A stretch of 64,000 nt of DNA, from positions 682,001 through 746,000 of the forward strand of contig NZ_JAAKGT010000001.1 in NCBI RefSeq assembly GCF_011043625.1. Direction: 5' to 3'. Source of the DNA: Caulobacter sp. 602-2. Its GTDB lineage: Bacteria; Pseudomonadota; Alphaproteobacteria; Caulobacterales; Caulobacteraceae. This document shows, in pieces, positions 29,577 through 38,854 of this stretch (its first letter is position 1; each line of letters starts with the position of its first letter). The notes under the pieces are model-generated. The model saw only the letters and a list, made by a program, of their open reading frames with translations, was not told the DNA's origin and ran no database searches. Position numbers and translations under genes: made by a program.

Positions 29577-30475
29577 GCCGGATCGCCCGTCGTCGCCGGA
29601 GGCGTCTTCTTCTCGGTCAGGGCCACCAGGGCGACGCCGACCATGGTCGCGCCGCCGCCGATCACCAGTTGCGGCGACAGGGCGTCGCCCATGAACAGCA
29701 CGCCGATCGTGCACGAGACCAGCGGCGTCAGCAGGAAATAGGGCGTCACGCGACCCGGCTCGCGCCGCTGCACCAACCAGAACAGCAGGGCGCTGGCCCC
29801 GATCGTCGAGACGACGCCGGCGAACACGACGCAGGCCCAGGCCAGGGGCGGCGCGCTCGAGACCTTGGCCACGACGTCGTCCTCGAAGGCGAAGGACATG
29901 GCGATCAGCACCGGCGCGGCGACGAAGGCGGTCAGGCCCTGCACCTTCAGCGGCTTGACGCCCGGGGTCTTGCGCACCAGCACCGTGGCCACCGCCCAGA
30001 TCGCCGCGGCCACGACGCCCAGCACGATGGCCGGCAGCTCGGCCGCGCCGTGCGGATCAAGGCTCATCCACGCCACGCCCGCGAAGGCGACGGCCAGGCC
30101 GATGACAGCGGGGACCCGCATCGTCTCGCCCAGCATGCGCCAGGCGAACAGGGCCGTGAACGGGATCCACAGCTGGGTGGCCACCACCAGCGGGCTCAGC
30201 GACCTGGCCATGCCGAAGGCGATGTAGATCAAGGCGAAGTGGATCGGCCCCGACAGCAGCACGATGACCAGCAGCCGTTTCCAGTCGGGGAACGGCGGTC
30301 GCACGAACGGGAACAGGAAGGCCAGGGCCAAGGCGAAGCGCAGGCCGCCCACCATCATCGGCGGCAGGGCGGCGGTGGCGAACTTGGCCGCGGCGTTGTT
30401 CAGCCCCCAGGTCAGGATGATCGCCAGGATGGCGAGACGCTCGATCGTCGTCAGGGGGCCGGTGGACGCGGACAT
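29573..30475 (-). CDS. DMT-superfamily (EamA) transporter
   Basis: A 300-residue integral membrane protein with about ten helices in two EamA repeats, for example 'LAILAIILTWGLNNAAAKFA', 'PIHFALIYIAFGMARSLSPLVVATQLWIPFTALFAWRMLGE' and 'LVSCTIGVLFMGDALSPQLVIGGGATMVGVALVAL'. EamA proteins mainly export amino acids or other metabolites. It starts 13 bp after the bioA stop on the same strand, so it is probably co-transcribed with bioA, and a biotin-pathway metabolite is conceivable but unproven. The ATG at 30475 is preferred to an in-frame TTG at 30511 that would overlap bioA. Confidence 0.87.
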   Translation of the reverse strand: MSASTGPLTTIERLAILAIILTWGLNNAAAKFATAALPPMMVGGLRFALALAFLFPFVRPPFPDWKRLLVIVLLSGPIHFALIYIAFGMARSLSPLVVATQLWIPFTALFAWRMLGETMRVPAVIGLAVAFAGVAWMSLDPHGAAELPAIVLGVVAAAIWAVATVLVRKTPGVKPLKVQGLTAFVAAPVLIAMSFAFEDDVVAKVSSAPPLAWACVVFAGVVSTIGASALLFWLVQRREPGRVTPYFLLTPLVSCTIGVLFMGDALSPQLVIGGGATMVGVALVALTEKKTPPATTGDPA

Positions 30476-30488
30476 GGGCCCGCTTGGA

Positions 30489-31775
30489 TCAGACCCCGCC
30501 GCTTCCTTCAACCCCGCCGGCCCCGATGACCTCGCGAATAGCCGACAGAAGGATGTCGAGGTCCGCGTCGGGCGTCGTGAAGGCCGGCGTCAGGTAGACC
30601 ACCTTGCCCATCGGCCGGATCCACGCGCCCTTGGCCGCGAAGGCCTGGCAGAGGGCGCCGACGGCCACCGGCGAGGCGAACTCGACGACGCCGATGGCGC
30701 CCAGCACCCGCACGTCGACGACGCCGGGCGCCGATCGGCACGGCTCCAGCCCGTTCTTCAGGGCCGCCGAGACCCGGGCCACGTCGGCCTTCCAGGTTCC
30801 GGCCTCGAACAGATCCAGCGACGCGTTGGCGGCGGCGCAGGCCAGGGCGTTGCCCATATAGGTGGGCCCATGCATCAGGGCCGCGCCGGCGTCGTCGGAC
30901 CAGAAGGCCTCGAACACCGTCTTCGAGGCCACGGCGGCCGACAGCGGCAGCGTGCCGCCGGTCAGGGCCTTGGACAGGGTGACGATGTCGGGCTCGACCC
31001 CGGCGGCCTGCATGGCGAAAAGCTCGCCGGTGCGGCCAAAGCCGGTGAAGATCTCGTCGAAGATCAGTAGAACGCCGTGCTTGTCGGACAGTCGCCGCAG
31101 GCGGCGCAGGACCTCGGGATCGTGGAACAGCATGCCGCCCGCGCCCTGCACCAGAGGCTCGGTCAGCATGGCGGCGATCTCCGCGCCGCGTTCGGCGAGC
31201 AAGGCGTCGAGCGCGGCCTCGCCCGCGTCGTCCAGCGGCAGGTCGGCGATCACCTGGGCGGGCATGACGCCCGAGAACAGGCTGTGCATCCCCTCCTCCG
31301 GGTCGCAGACCGTCATCGTCGCCAGGGTGTCGCCGTGATAGCCGCCGCGGAACGACAGGAACCGCGTACGGCCCGCCTCACCGCGATTGATGTGGAACTG
31401 CAGCGCCATCTTCATGGCGATCTCGACCGAGACCGAGCCGGACTCGGCGAAGAACACGTGATCCAGCTCGCCCGGCAGGATCGCCGCCAAGCGCGCGGCC
31501 AGCCGATAGGCCGGCGCATGGGCCAGGCCTCCGAACATCACGTGAGGCATGGCTTCCAGTTGCTCGCGGACCGCGGCGGCGATGTGGGGGTGGTTGTAGC
31601 CGTGCACCGCCGTCCACCAGCTGGCGATGCCGTCGACCAGTTCGCGGCCGTCCTCCAGCACGATCCGCGAACCGTGGGTGCGCACGATCGGAAGCGGCGC
31701 CGGGGCCGTCTTCATCTGGCAGTAGGGCCGCCACACGTGCTTGGCGCCCTGGGCGAGCCAGTCGGGAGTGGTCAT
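30489..31775 (-). CDS. bioA: Adenosylmethionine-8-amino-7-oxononanoate aminotransferase (BioA)
   Basis: A 428-residue class III aminotransferase that makes 7,8-diaminopelargonate in biotin synthesis, using S-adenosylmethionine as amino donor. 'HVWRPYCQMKTAPAPLPIVRTHGSRI' and 'DGIASWWTAVHGYNHPHI' are BioA-specific. 'LLIFDEIFTGFGRTGELFA' binds PLP, and the Schiff-base Lys269 is in 'TLSKALTGG'. 'HGPTYMGNALACAAANASLDL' is also conserved. The ATG at 31775 has AAAGGA upstream. The gene is divergent from bioF across 73 bp and is followed by an EamA transporter. Confidence 0.95.
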   Translation of the reverse strand: MTTPDWLAQGAKHVWRPYCQMKTAPAPLPIVRTHGSRIVLEDGRELVDGIASWWTAVHGYNHPHIAAAVREQLEAMPHVMFGGLAHAPAYRLAARLAAILPGELDHVFFAESGSVSVEIAMKMALQFHINRGEAGRTRFLSFRGGYHGDTLATMTVCDPEEGMHSLFSGVMPAQVIADLPLDDAGEAALDALLAERGAEIAAMLTEPLVQGAGGMLFHDPEVLRRLRRLSDKHGVLLIFDEIFTGFGRTGELFAMQAAGVEPDIVTLSKALTGGTLPLSAAVASKTVFEAFWSDDAGAALMHGPTYMGNALACAAANASLDLFEAGTWKADVARVSAALKNGLEPCRSAPGVVDVRVLGAIGVVEFASPVAVGALCQAFAAKGAWIRPMGKVVYLTPAFTTPDADLDILLSAIREVIGAGGVEGSGGV

Positions 31776-31848
31776 GGCGATCCTTTCGTTGCGCCGGAGG
31801 GGCGCCCCGCCTAGACGGGCTCGGCCCCGAGGGCAAACAGGAATCGGA

Positions 31849-33003
31849 ATGCACAGTCTGGACGCCTTCGCGAGCGGCAAGCTCGCGGCCCTGGAGGCCA
31901 TGAGCCTGCGCCGCCGCCTAAAGCCCACCCGCCGCCTGCCCGGCGCGGTCGTCGAGCGCGACGGCAAGCGCCTGCTGTCCTTCTCGTGCAACGACTATCT
32001 GGGCCTGTCGCAACACCCGACCGTCATCGCCGCCGCCCGAGAGGCCGTCGCGGCCCATGGCGCCGGCTCGGGCGCATCACGCCTGGTCACCGGCGACAAT
32101 CCACTGATCTCGGAGCTCGAGGCGCGCCTGGCCCGCCTGAAGGGAACCGAGGCCTGCGTGGTGTTCGGTTCCGGATACCTGGCCAACACCGGCGTGATCC
32201 CCACCTTCGCCGGCAAGCAGGACGTGGTGTTCGTCGACGAGCTGGCCCACGCCTGCATCTGGGCCGGCGCTCAGCTCTCCGGCGCCAAGGTCGTCAGCTT
32301 CCCCCACAACGACAGCGACGCCCTGGCCGAGCTGCTGGCGCAGCATCGCGCGAGCTTCCGCCACGCCCTCGTCGCCACCGACGGGGTGTTCTCTATGGAC
32401 GGCGACGTCGCGCCCCTGGACTGGCTGTCGGCCGTCTGCGAGGCCAACGACACCTGGCTGCTGGTCGACGACGCGCACGGCGTGGGCGTGCTGGGCGAGG
32501 GCAAGGGAACCGCCGCCCTGTTCCCCGAAGCGGTGATCCCGCTGCAGATGGGCACGCTGTCCAAGGCGCTTGGCTCGTACGGCGGCTATCTGTGCGCCTC
32601 GCAGGCTGTGGTCGACTTCCTGAAGACCCGGGCGCGCACCGTCGTCTACACCACCGGCCTGCCGCCGGCCTCGGCCGCGGCGGCCATCGCCGCGCTGGAC
32701 CTGATCGAGGCGGACCCCGCCTTCGCCGCGCAGCCGCTGCGCAAGGCGCGTCTGTTCACCCAGGCCGCGGGCCTGCCGCGCGCCGAGAGCCCGATCGTGC
32801 CGGTGGTGATCGGCGAGGCCGACGCGGCCCTGGGCGCCTCGACCGCCCTGGAGGCCGAGGGCTTCCTGGTGGTGGCCATCCGGCCGCCGACCGTTCCGGC
32901 CGGCACCGCCCGCCTGCGCCTGGCCTTCAGCGCCGAGCACTCGGACGAGGAGGTCCTGCGCCTGGCCGCCCTGGTCCGCCCCTACGTCGAGGCCGGCCAG
33001 TGA
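31849..33003 (+). CDS. bioF: 8-amino-7-oxononanoate synthase (BioF)
   Basis: A 384-residue PLP enzyme joining pimeloyl thioester and alanine. Landmarks: 'SFSCNDYLGLSQHPTVIAAA', 'GSGASRLVTGDNPLISELEARLA', 'LVDDAHGVGVLGEGKGT' and the PLP Lys239 in 'GTLSKALGSYGGYL'. The ATG at 31849 is the family start, preceded by CAGGAATCGGA. It overlaps bioD by GTGA. The 73-bp divergent gap to bioA shows no recognisable BirA or BioR operator. Confidence 0.95.
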   Translation: MHSLDAFASGKLAALEAMSLRRRLKPTRRLPGAVVERDGKRLLSFSCNDYLGLSQHPTVIAAAREAVAAHGAGSGASRLVTGDNPLISELEARLARLKGTEACVVFGSGYLANTGVIPTFAGKQDVVFVDELAHACIWAGAQLSGAKVVSFPHNDSDALAELLAQHRASFRHALVATDGVFSMDGDVAPLDWLSAVCEANDTWLLVDDAHGVGVLGEGKGTAALFPEAVIPLQMGTLSKALGSYGGYLCASQAVVDFLKTRARTVVYTTGLPPASAAAAIAALDLIEADPAFAAQPLRKARLFTQAAGLPRAESPIVPVVIGEADAALGASTALEAEGFLVVAIRPPTVPAGTARLRLAFSAEHSDEEVLRLAALVRPYVEAGQ

Positions 33004-33662
33004 GCGCCCTGTTCGTCGCCGGAACCGGCACCGACATCGGCAAGACCCACGTCGCCTGCGCCCTGATCCGGGCCCTCAAGAACAGAGACTTCGCCGTCGA
33101 CGCCTTCAAGCCGGTGGTCAGCGGCTTCGACCCGGCCGATCCTGCTTCCAGCGATCCGGCGCGACTGGCCGCCGCCCTGGGCGACCCGGCCGCCCTGCCC
33201 CGCATCTCGCCGCGCCGCTATCTCGCGCCGCTGGCCCCCAACCTCGCCGCGCGCCTTGAGGGCGACGTCCTGCGGATCGAGGACCTGGCCGCCGACTGCC
33301 GCGCGGCTCTCGCCGGCGGTCATGACCTGATGCTGGTGGAAGGCGCGGGCGGGGTCATGTCGCCCCTGACCGACGAGGCCACCAATCTCGACCTGATCGC
33401 CGCGCTCGACCTGCCGGTGCTGCTGATCGCCGGCTCGTACCTCGGCACCATCAGCCACGTGCTGACGGCCCTGGTCGCCCTGCGGGCCCGCGGCGTGACC
33501 GTGGCCGCCATCGTGATGAGCGAGAGCCTGGACGCGCCCGACCTCGTCCAGACCGCCGACGCCCTGGCCGCCTTCGAGCGCGAGACGCCGATCTTCCTTG
33601 CACCGCGCGACGAAGCCTGGGACGCAAGCGAACTGGCCGACCATCTGGCGAAGGGGCTCTGA
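33000..33662 (+). CDS. bioD: Dethiobiotin synthetase (BioD)
   Basis: A 220-residue ATP-dependent synthetase that closes the ureido ring of dethiobiotin. The P-loop 'GTGTDIGKT' is at residues 8-16. 'AFKPVVSGFD' holds the substrate-binding Lys, and 'LMLVEGAGGVMSPLTDEATNLDL' and 'VLLIAGSYLGTISHVLTAL' are family blocks. The GTG start overlaps the bioF stop (GTGA), so translation is coupled. bioB is not in this window. Confidence 0.95.
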   Translation: MSALFVAGTGTDIGKTHVACALIRALKNRDFAVDAFKPVVSGFDPADPASSDPARLAAALGDPAALPRISPRRYLAPLAPNLAARLEGDVLRIEDLAADCRAALAGGHDLMLVEGAGGVMSPLTDEATNLDLIAALDLPVLLIAGSYLGTISHVLTALVALRARGVTVAAIVMSESLDAPDLVQTADALAAFERETPIFLAPRDEAWDASELADHLAKGL

Positions 33663-33665
33663 CGC

Positions 33666-34553
33666 ATGCGCGTGGCGATGATCGGCCTGGGCGACATCGC
33701 CCGCAAAGCCTACCTGCCGGTGCTGGGAACCCGCGCCGACGTGCAGCTGGCCTTCGTCACCCGCAGCACCGCCACGCTCGACGAACTGGGCGCGGCCTGG
33801 CGCGTGGACCGCCTGCACACCGATCTCGACGAAGCGCTGGCCCAGGGCCTCGACGTGGCCTTCGTGCACGCCGCCACCGAGGTCCATCCGGCTATCGTCC
33901 GCCGGCTGATCGAAGCCGGCGTGCCCACGCTGGTCGACAAGCCGATCGCCGACACGCTGGACGAGGCTGAGGCCGTCGTGGACCTGGCCGAAACGCGCGG
34001 CGTGTCGCTGGCTGTCGGCTTCAACCGCCGTCACGCGCCCGCCCAGGTCGAGGCGGCGGCGCTGAAGGCGCCCTTCGTGCTGATGCAGAAGAACCGCACG
34101 GGCCATGCCGACGGCGTGCGCCGCACGGTCTTCGACGACTTCATCCACGTGATCGACAGCCTGCGCTTCCTGGCGCCCGGCGCGACCGAGGCCAGGATCA
34201 GCGGCCGCCGTGACGGCGACCTGCTGGAGCACGTGATGCTGCACCTGACCGGCCCTGGCCTCGACGCCGTCGGGATCATGAACCGGACCAGCGGCGCCAA
34301 CGAGGAGGTGCTGGAGGTGATGGGCGGCGGGATCAAGCGCCGGGTGGTCAACCTGTCCGACGTCACCGATTTCGCCGGCGGCGAGCATCTGGTCCGTCGC
34401 GGCGACTGGACCAGCGTCGGCCGCCAGCGCGGCTTCGAGGCGATGATCGACGCCTTCCTTTCCGCCGTGCGCGAGGACCGGCGACTGTCGACCCTCGACG
34501 CCCTGGAGACCCATCGCCTGTGCGAACAGGTGGTGGCCGAGCTCACGCCCTGA
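33666..34553 (+). CDS. Gfo/Idh/MocA-family oxidoreductase
   Basis: A 295-residue NAD(P)-dependent dehydrogenase-like protein. It has an N-terminal Rossmann 'VAMIGLGDIARKAYLPVL', 'VDKPIADTLDEAEAVVDLAE' (the EKP-like motif in VDKP form with the catalytic Lys) and 'SLAVGFNRRHAPA'. 'FDDFIHVIDSLRFLAPG' holds the conserved Asp/His. The substrate is unknown. It starts three bases after the bioD stop, so it is the last gene of the bioF-bioD operon; a biotin link is suggested by position only. Its 3' end overlaps the convergent oxidoreductase gene by 11 bp. Confidence 0.88.
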   Translation: MRVAMIGLGDIARKAYLPVLGTRADVQLAFVTRSTATLDELGAAWRVDRLHTDLDEALAQGLDVAFVHAATEVHPAIVRRLIEAGVPTLVDKPIADTLDEAEAVVDLAETRGVSLAVGFNRRHAPAQVEAAALKAPFVLMQKNRTGHADGVRRTVFDDFIHVIDSLRFLAPGATEARISGRRDGDLLEHVMLHLTGPGLDAVGIMNRTSGANEEVLEVMGGGIKRRVVNLSDVTDFAGGEHLVRRGDWTSVGRQRGFEAMIDAFLSAVREDRRLSTLDALETHRLCEQVVAELTP

Positions 34554-35124
34554 GCGCCATCGCCGTCTCGGCCCGCGCCCGCGGCGTCGCCGCGATCCAG
34601 GCCGACAGGCGCCCCGCGTAGCGCATGGCCAGATCGGCGATCTCGCCGTCCGACAGCTTGTTGGCGCTGTAGGCCAGGAACGGCTCGGTCCACGGCAGGC
34701 CGCAGCGGTTGGCCGTGGCGCGAAGAGGCTTGAGCAGGTCTTCCAGCGGATAGAGGTTCATGCCGCCCGGCCCGTAGGCCTGCGGCGTGTTCCCGGCCGT
34801 GGCGGCCACCAGCAGCGGCGCGCCCTCCAGCCTGCGCCCCTCAGCGTCGTACGCCAGGTAGAACATCCGCGTCAGGATCAGGTCCTGCCAGGCCTTGAGC
34901 AGGGCCGGCGTGGCGTACCACTGGACGGGAAACTGCAGCACGATGCGGTCGGCGCTCAGCAGGCGGGCGACCTCGCGGTCGGCGTCGATCCGGCCGTCGG
35001 GATAAAGGCCATGGAGATCGGCGATCTCGACGCCCGGCAGGCGCGCGGCGGCGCCCAGCATGGCGGCGTTGGCGCGCGAGCGGGCCAGGTCGGGATGGAA
35101 GGCGAGGATCAGGGTCTTGGTCAT
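34543..35124 (-). CDS. NAD(P)H-dependent oxidoreductase, flavodoxin-like (KefF/MdaB family)
   Basis: A 193-residue flavodoxin-fold quinone oxidoreductase: 'LILAFHPDLARSRANAAML' (FMN phosphate region), 'ADRIVLQFPVQWYATPALLKAWQDLILTRMFYL' (the signature flavin-binding block) and 'VAATAGNTPQAYGPGGMNLYPLEDLLKPL'. It probably reduces quinones to protect against electrophiles. The start at 35124 follows GGAGC. It is divergent from a LysR gene 93 bp away, the usual arrangement for a regulator and its target. Confidence 0.9.
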   Translation of the reverse strand: MTKTLILAFHPDLARSRANAAMLGAAARLPGVEIADLHGLYPDGRIDADREVARLLSADRIVLQFPVQWYATPALLKAWQDLILTRMFYLAYDAEGRRLEGAPLLVAATAGNTPQAYGPGGMNLYPLEDLLKPLRATANRCGLPWTEPFLAYSANKLSDGEIADLAMRYAGRLSAWIAATPRARAETAMALRA

Positions 35125-35217
35125 CGGAAAAGCTCCTTGGCCGGTTGGCGAGAAGCAGGATCGGCCGACGACCAAGATCATTCCAATGGATAGACCATAT
35201 GATATAAAATCGATCTC
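35125..35217. promoter_or_regulatory. Divergent promoter region, oxidoreductase / lysR
   Basis: 93 bp with an unusually A+T-rich stretch (about 35180-35215, including CATATGATATAAAAT) next to the lysR start. LysR regulators usually bind T-N11-A dyads in such gaps. I see candidate dyads but no unambiguous one. Confidence 0.4.
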
Positions 35218-36120
35218 ATGAATTTACGTGGGATCGACCTCAACCTTCTCGTCGTGCTCGACGCCCTGCTGGACGAGGCGCACGTGACGCGGGCGGCCAC
35301 GCGCCTGGCCCTGTCGCAGCCGGCGACCTCCAGCGCCCTGGACCGCTGCCGCCACCTGTTCGGCGATCCGCTGCTGGAGCGCGCCGGCGGGGCCATGAAG
35401 CTGACGCCCAAGGCCGAGGCCCTGCGCGGCCCGCTGCGGGCCCTGCTGGCCGACGTCGAAGCCGTGATCAGCCCGCCGGTACAGGATCTCGCCACCCTGC
35501 GCCGCGCCGTGCGCCTGGTCATGGCCGACCATCCGGCCGCCATGCTGGCTCCCGCCCTGCTGGCGGACCTGGCCGTCAGCGCGCCCGGGATCGACCTCGT
35601 CATCCAGCCCTGGCACGGCGCGACGGCGGCCCTGGATAGCCTGGCGCGGGGCGACAGCGATCTTGCGGTGTCGGTGTTCCCCGCCGTCGACAGCGCCTTC
35701 CGCCGCGAGCAACTGCTGTTCGAGACCTATGTCGTGGCCATGCGCGCGGGCCATCCGGCCGCCGAAGGCTTCGACCTGGAGCGCTGGCTGGCCTGGCCGC
35801 ACGTGCTGGTCTCGGGACGCGGCGAGACCCGCGGCGCGCTCGACCAGGCCCTGGCCGCCCACGGCCGCGAGCGGCGCGTGGGCGTGGTGGTTCCAAGCTT
35901 CGGCATGGCGCCGCCGCTGCTGCTGGCCACCGATCTGGTGGCCATGCTGCCCCGCCGCTGCCTGCCGGCGCAGGGACGCGAGGCCTTCGCGGTGTTCGAG
36001 CCGCCGATCGCCGTCGAGGGTTTTCCGCTGCACATGGCCTGGCACGCCCGCCGCGACGACGACCTGGCCGTGCGCCACGTCGCCGCCCTGGTGCGGGCTC
36101 ACCTGGCCGAGGCGGCCTAG
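35218..36120 (+). CDS. LysR-family transcriptional regulator
   Basis: A 300-residue regulator. The N-terminal winged helix is 'LRGIDLNLLVVLDALLDEAHVTRAATRLALSQPATSSALDRCRHLFGDPLLERAGGAM' (split here by the usual turn). A periplasmic-binding-like sensor follows ('LRRAVRLVMADHPAAMLAPALLADL', 'DSDLAVSVFP', 'LLLATDLVAMLPRRCL'). It probably controls the divergent NAD(P)H oxidoreductase and itself. The closest described group is NodD/SyrM-like or quinone/electrophile sensors, but the effector is unknown. The stop overlaps the end of the convergent TonB receptor gene by four bases. Confidence 0.92.
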   Translation: MNLRGIDLNLLVVLDALLDEAHVTRAATRLALSQPATSSALDRCRHLFGDPLLERAGGAMKLTPKAEALRGPLRALLADVEAVISPPVQDLATLRRAVRLVMADHPAAMLAPALLADLAVSAPGIDLVIQPWHGATAALDSLARGDSDLAVSVFPAVDSAFRREQLLFETYVVAMRAGHPAAEGFDLERWLAWPHVLVSGRGETRGALDQALAAHGRERRVGVVVPSFGMAPPLLLATDLVAMLPRRCLPAQGREAFAVFEPPIAVEGFPLHMAWHARRDDDLAVRHVAALVRAHLAEAA

Positions 36121-38438
36121 AAGTCGGCCGACAGCGTCACCTGGAAGGTCCGGTGCGAGCCCGGCCGGAAGCTGGCGGCCGTGCTCACCGTGGTGCTGAT
36201 CGTGCCCAGGTAGTCCTCGTCGAAGATGTTGTCGACGTTGATGCGGGCCTTGACCTGCTTCAACGGGCCCACGCCGAAGCCGTCGCCCAGGTCCACATAG
36301 GCGTTCCAGACCGTGTAGCCGTCGGTCTGCTCGGTGTTGGTGAAGTTGGTGTAGCGGTCGCTGAGGTGGCGGGCCGAGATGTTGACCAGCGCCCAGTCGG
36401 TCGGCTCCCAGGTCACCCCGCCCTGGAACAGCCATGTCGGGAAGTCGGGCAGCGTGTTGCCGGCGATGACGTTGGTCCCGAAGTTGTTCTCGAACTCGGC
36501 CCGATTGTACGACAGGTTGGCGTTGAAATAGACCTTGCCGCCCAGCAGTTGCGGCTTCCACTGGCCGCTGAACTCGGCCCCGTGGGCCTCAACGCCGCCG
36601 ACGTTCTGGAAGAAGGTCTCGGTGGTCGTGCTGCCCGGCACCACCGAGGCGTAGGACTGCAGGCGGTTCTCGAAGGCGGTGTAGTAGGCCACGACCGAGG
36701 CGTTGAAGGTCGGCCGGTTGGCGCGATAGCCGATCTCGAGGTTCTGCGAGGTCTCGGCGTCGGGCCCGGGCACGGTCGGGCTGGCGGCCGAGAAGATGTC
36801 GTCGGCGCCGCGCGGCAGGGCCAGGTTCTCAGAGTACGACGCGAACACCTGGTCGCGGCTATTGATCGAATAGACCAGGCCCACCTGCGGCAGGAAGCTG
36901 TCCTTCCAGTTGTCGGTGATCCGGGGCTGACGCCGGGCGATGTAGTCGGCCGGATTGCGATAGCCGGCGATCTCGTAGTCGATGTCGGTGGCCTTGAAGC
37001 CCAGCTCGACCTTCAGCTTGTCGTCGAGCAGGCCGACCGTGTCCTTGAGGAAGAACTGGGTCGTCTCGCGGGTCGAGGTGTAGTTGCGCTGCAGGTGCAC
37101 CGGCTCGTTCAGCAGCGGCGTGCCGTCCGGATCGCCGTTCTGGGTGTTATAGCGCGCCTGGGTGCGGTGGTAGTCGTCCTTCTCCAGCCAGACGCCGGCC
37201 TGCAGGGTATGGATCCCCGCCCGCCAGGTTCCGCCGACGGTGATCCCCTTGCGCGTGCCGTCGACGCCCGACAGGCCGTACTGCAGGCCCTTGGGCGCGG
37301 TCAGGCCGGGCACGAACGCGCTCTCGGCGTTGTAGCTGCCCAGCGAGACCGAATAGGCCTCGGGCGAGACGCCGTAGCCGCCCTTGTCTTCGTAGTAGGC
37401 GGTCGAGCGGATCTCGAAGGCTTCGCCGATCGGCTTGTTCAGCGACAGGCCGTAGAGGTGGTCCTGCCGGGCGTTGACCGCGAACTTGTAGTACTGGTTG
37501 TAGGCCGCGTTTGAGTACGCCACGCCCGGGGCCGTCACCGGCAGGTTGGGCACATAGCCGAGATAGGCGAAGTCCCTGCCCTTGCGCCCGAAGAGGTCGC
37601 CCGCCGTTCCGGCATACTGGGCCTTGGTGATAGACGGGGAGTCGTAGTCGAAATAGTCGTTGTGCACGGTCTGGAACGTCAGGTTCCCGCCGCTCTCGAA
37701 GGCGTAGTCGATCTTGCCCTCGTAGTGCTCGCGCTTGATGAAGCCGGGACCGCGCCACAGGTCGCCCTTGATCCACGATCCAGCGACATAGCCCGACAGC
37801 CGGCCGATCTTGCCGCTCTCCAGGCGCAGGAAGCTGCGGCGCAGGTTGTCCTCGCCCAGGGTCTGGCTGATCGAGCCGCCGGCCTCGGTGTCGGGCGTCT
37901 TGCTGAAATAGTCGACGACCGGCCCCAGCGAGGCGTAGCTGGGCAGCGACACATCGCCGGCCCCGGCAGAGGCCTGCACCCGCGCCAGGTTCTCGTTGTC
38001 GACATAGCGATAGATCGGGCTGCCGCCGAACTGGTCGCTGCGGCCCATCGGGATCCCGTCGAGCAGGAAGCCGATCTGCTGGAAGTTGAAGGCCCGCACC
38101 GACACCGAGTTGCCGAACTCGTACATGCCCAGCGCGTCGTTGGCCTGGACGTTGAAGCCCGGCAGGCTCTCCAGCATCTTCAGGCCCGTCACGCCGGCCG
38201 GCGCCGAAAGCAGCGCCTCGCGCGTGATCGAGACGGTGGCGGTGGCCTGGTCGGTGCCGATGGCCACACTGGCCTCCGACACCCGCTTGCCGGTGACCAC
38301 CACGGCGTCGACCTCGTCGGCCCGCCCCTTGGGATCTTCCTCGGCGAAGGCCGGCGCGCCGGCCCCCATGACGCTGGCCGCCAGCAAGGCGGCCTTCAGA
38401 CGACGAAACGCACGCTGGTTCGACTTGGCTTGGATCAC
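36117..38438 (-). CDS. TonB-dependent outer membrane receptor
   Basis: A 773-residue receptor with signal peptide 'LKAALLAASVMGAGAPAFAEE'. The plug domain starts with a TonB-box-like 'VDAVVVTGKR' and includes 'GFLLDGIPMGRSDQFGGSPIYRYVDNENLARVQASAGAGDV'-type plug features. The barrel ends in 'FRPGSHRTFQVTLSADF', with the terminal Phe needed for BAM recognition. The ligand is unknown; no siderophore genes are adjacent. The start is GTG 38438 with AGGGGA upstream; a GTG at 38465 is an alternative that adds nine residues. It is convergent with the LysR gene. Confidence 0.9.
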   Translation of the reverse strand: MIQAKSNQRAFRRLKAALLAASVMGAGAPAFAEEDPKGRADEVDAVVVTGKRVSEASVAIGTDQATATVSITREALLSAPAGVTGLKMLESLPGFNVQANDALGMYEFGNSVSVRAFNFQQIGFLLDGIPMGRSDQFGGSPIYRYVDNENLARVQASAGAGDVSLPSYASLGPVVDYFSKTPDTEAGGSISQTLGEDNLRRSFLRLESGKIGRLSGYVAGSWIKGDLWRGPGFIKREHYEGKIDYAFESGGNLTFQTVHNDYFDYDSPSITKAQYAGTAGDLFGRKGRDFAYLGYVPNLPVTAPGVAYSNAAYNQYYKFAVNARQDHLYGLSLNKPIGEAFEIRSTAYYEDKGGYGVSPEAYSVSLGSYNAESAFVPGLTAPKGLQYGLSGVDGTRKGITVGGTWRAGIHTLQAGVWLEKDDYHRTQARYNTQNGDPDGTPLLNEPVHLQRNYTSTRETTQFFLKDTVGLLDDKLKVELGFKATDIDYEIAGYRNPADYIARRQPRITDNWKDSFLPQVGLVYSINSRDQVFASYSENLALPRGADDIFSAASPTVPGPDAETSQNLEIGYRANRPTFNASVVAYYTAFENRLQSYASVVPGSTTTETFFQNVGGVEAHGAEFSGQWKPQLLGGKVYFNANLSYNRAEFENNFGTNVIAGNTLPDFPTWLFQGGVTWEPTDWALVNISARHLSDRYTNFTNTEQTDGYTVWNAYVDLGDGFGVGPLKQVKARINVDNIFDEDYLGTISTTVSTAASFRPGSHRTFQVTLSADF

Positions 38439-38854
38439 GGCTATCCCCTGCTTTCTGACCCCCACGGCGAGACTGGCTCCCGACCGCAGGTCAAAAAACA
38501 GAAATCGCCGTTACAGGAGCCCACTTTTCTTCGTGGTTCCGTCAGCGACAAACGAGATCATTTAATATGCACCAGCACCGTTACTCGACAGGACGGAGAA
38601 ACACCGTTCCCGCCCGCCCCGCATACTGATGTCGAGGCAGCTCGATACGGATCTGGATTTGACGCCGAACGGCGCCGGGCGACACCCCGCCTGACGACAC
38701 CCCATGGCGCCGCGCCCTTCTCGTCAAACCCGCAACCTTCCCGATCGCGCCTGCGGCCTCCGGCGCCGCGCTCTCCGGCGCCGAACGCGCAAAGAAAAGG
38801 CGGCCGCCCCTTCCGGAACCGGCCGCCTCTTCGTTTTCATCCGATGACGGATGC
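38439..38854. other. Intergenic region upstream of the TonB receptor
   Basis: 416 bp. It holds the ssb terminator (38791-38827) and the receptor leader. A moderately A+T-rich stretch near 38555-38580 may be the promoter. I looked for a cobalamin or TPP riboswitch core and for Fur/Zur boxes and saw none. A short minus-strand reading frame runs through it but has no ribosome binding site or recognisable product. Confidence 0.4.
38791..38827 (-). terminator. Intrinsic terminator of ssb
   Basis: On the minus strand: GGCGGCCG / CGGCCGCC stem with 13-base loop, then TTTTCTTT. It lies 27 bases past the ssb stop. Confidence 0.85.

Noticed and set aside
31776..31848. BirA or BioR operator between bioA and bioF
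   Set aside because: No matching palindrome in the 73-bp gap.
38466..38790. Cobalamin or other riboswitch upstream of the TonB receptor
   Set aside because: No conserved riboswitch core sequence recognised on the minus strand.
38581..38790. Possible small minus-strand protein upstream of the TonB receptor
   Set aside because: Continuation of an alternative frame through ssb; no ribosome binding site or start and no family.
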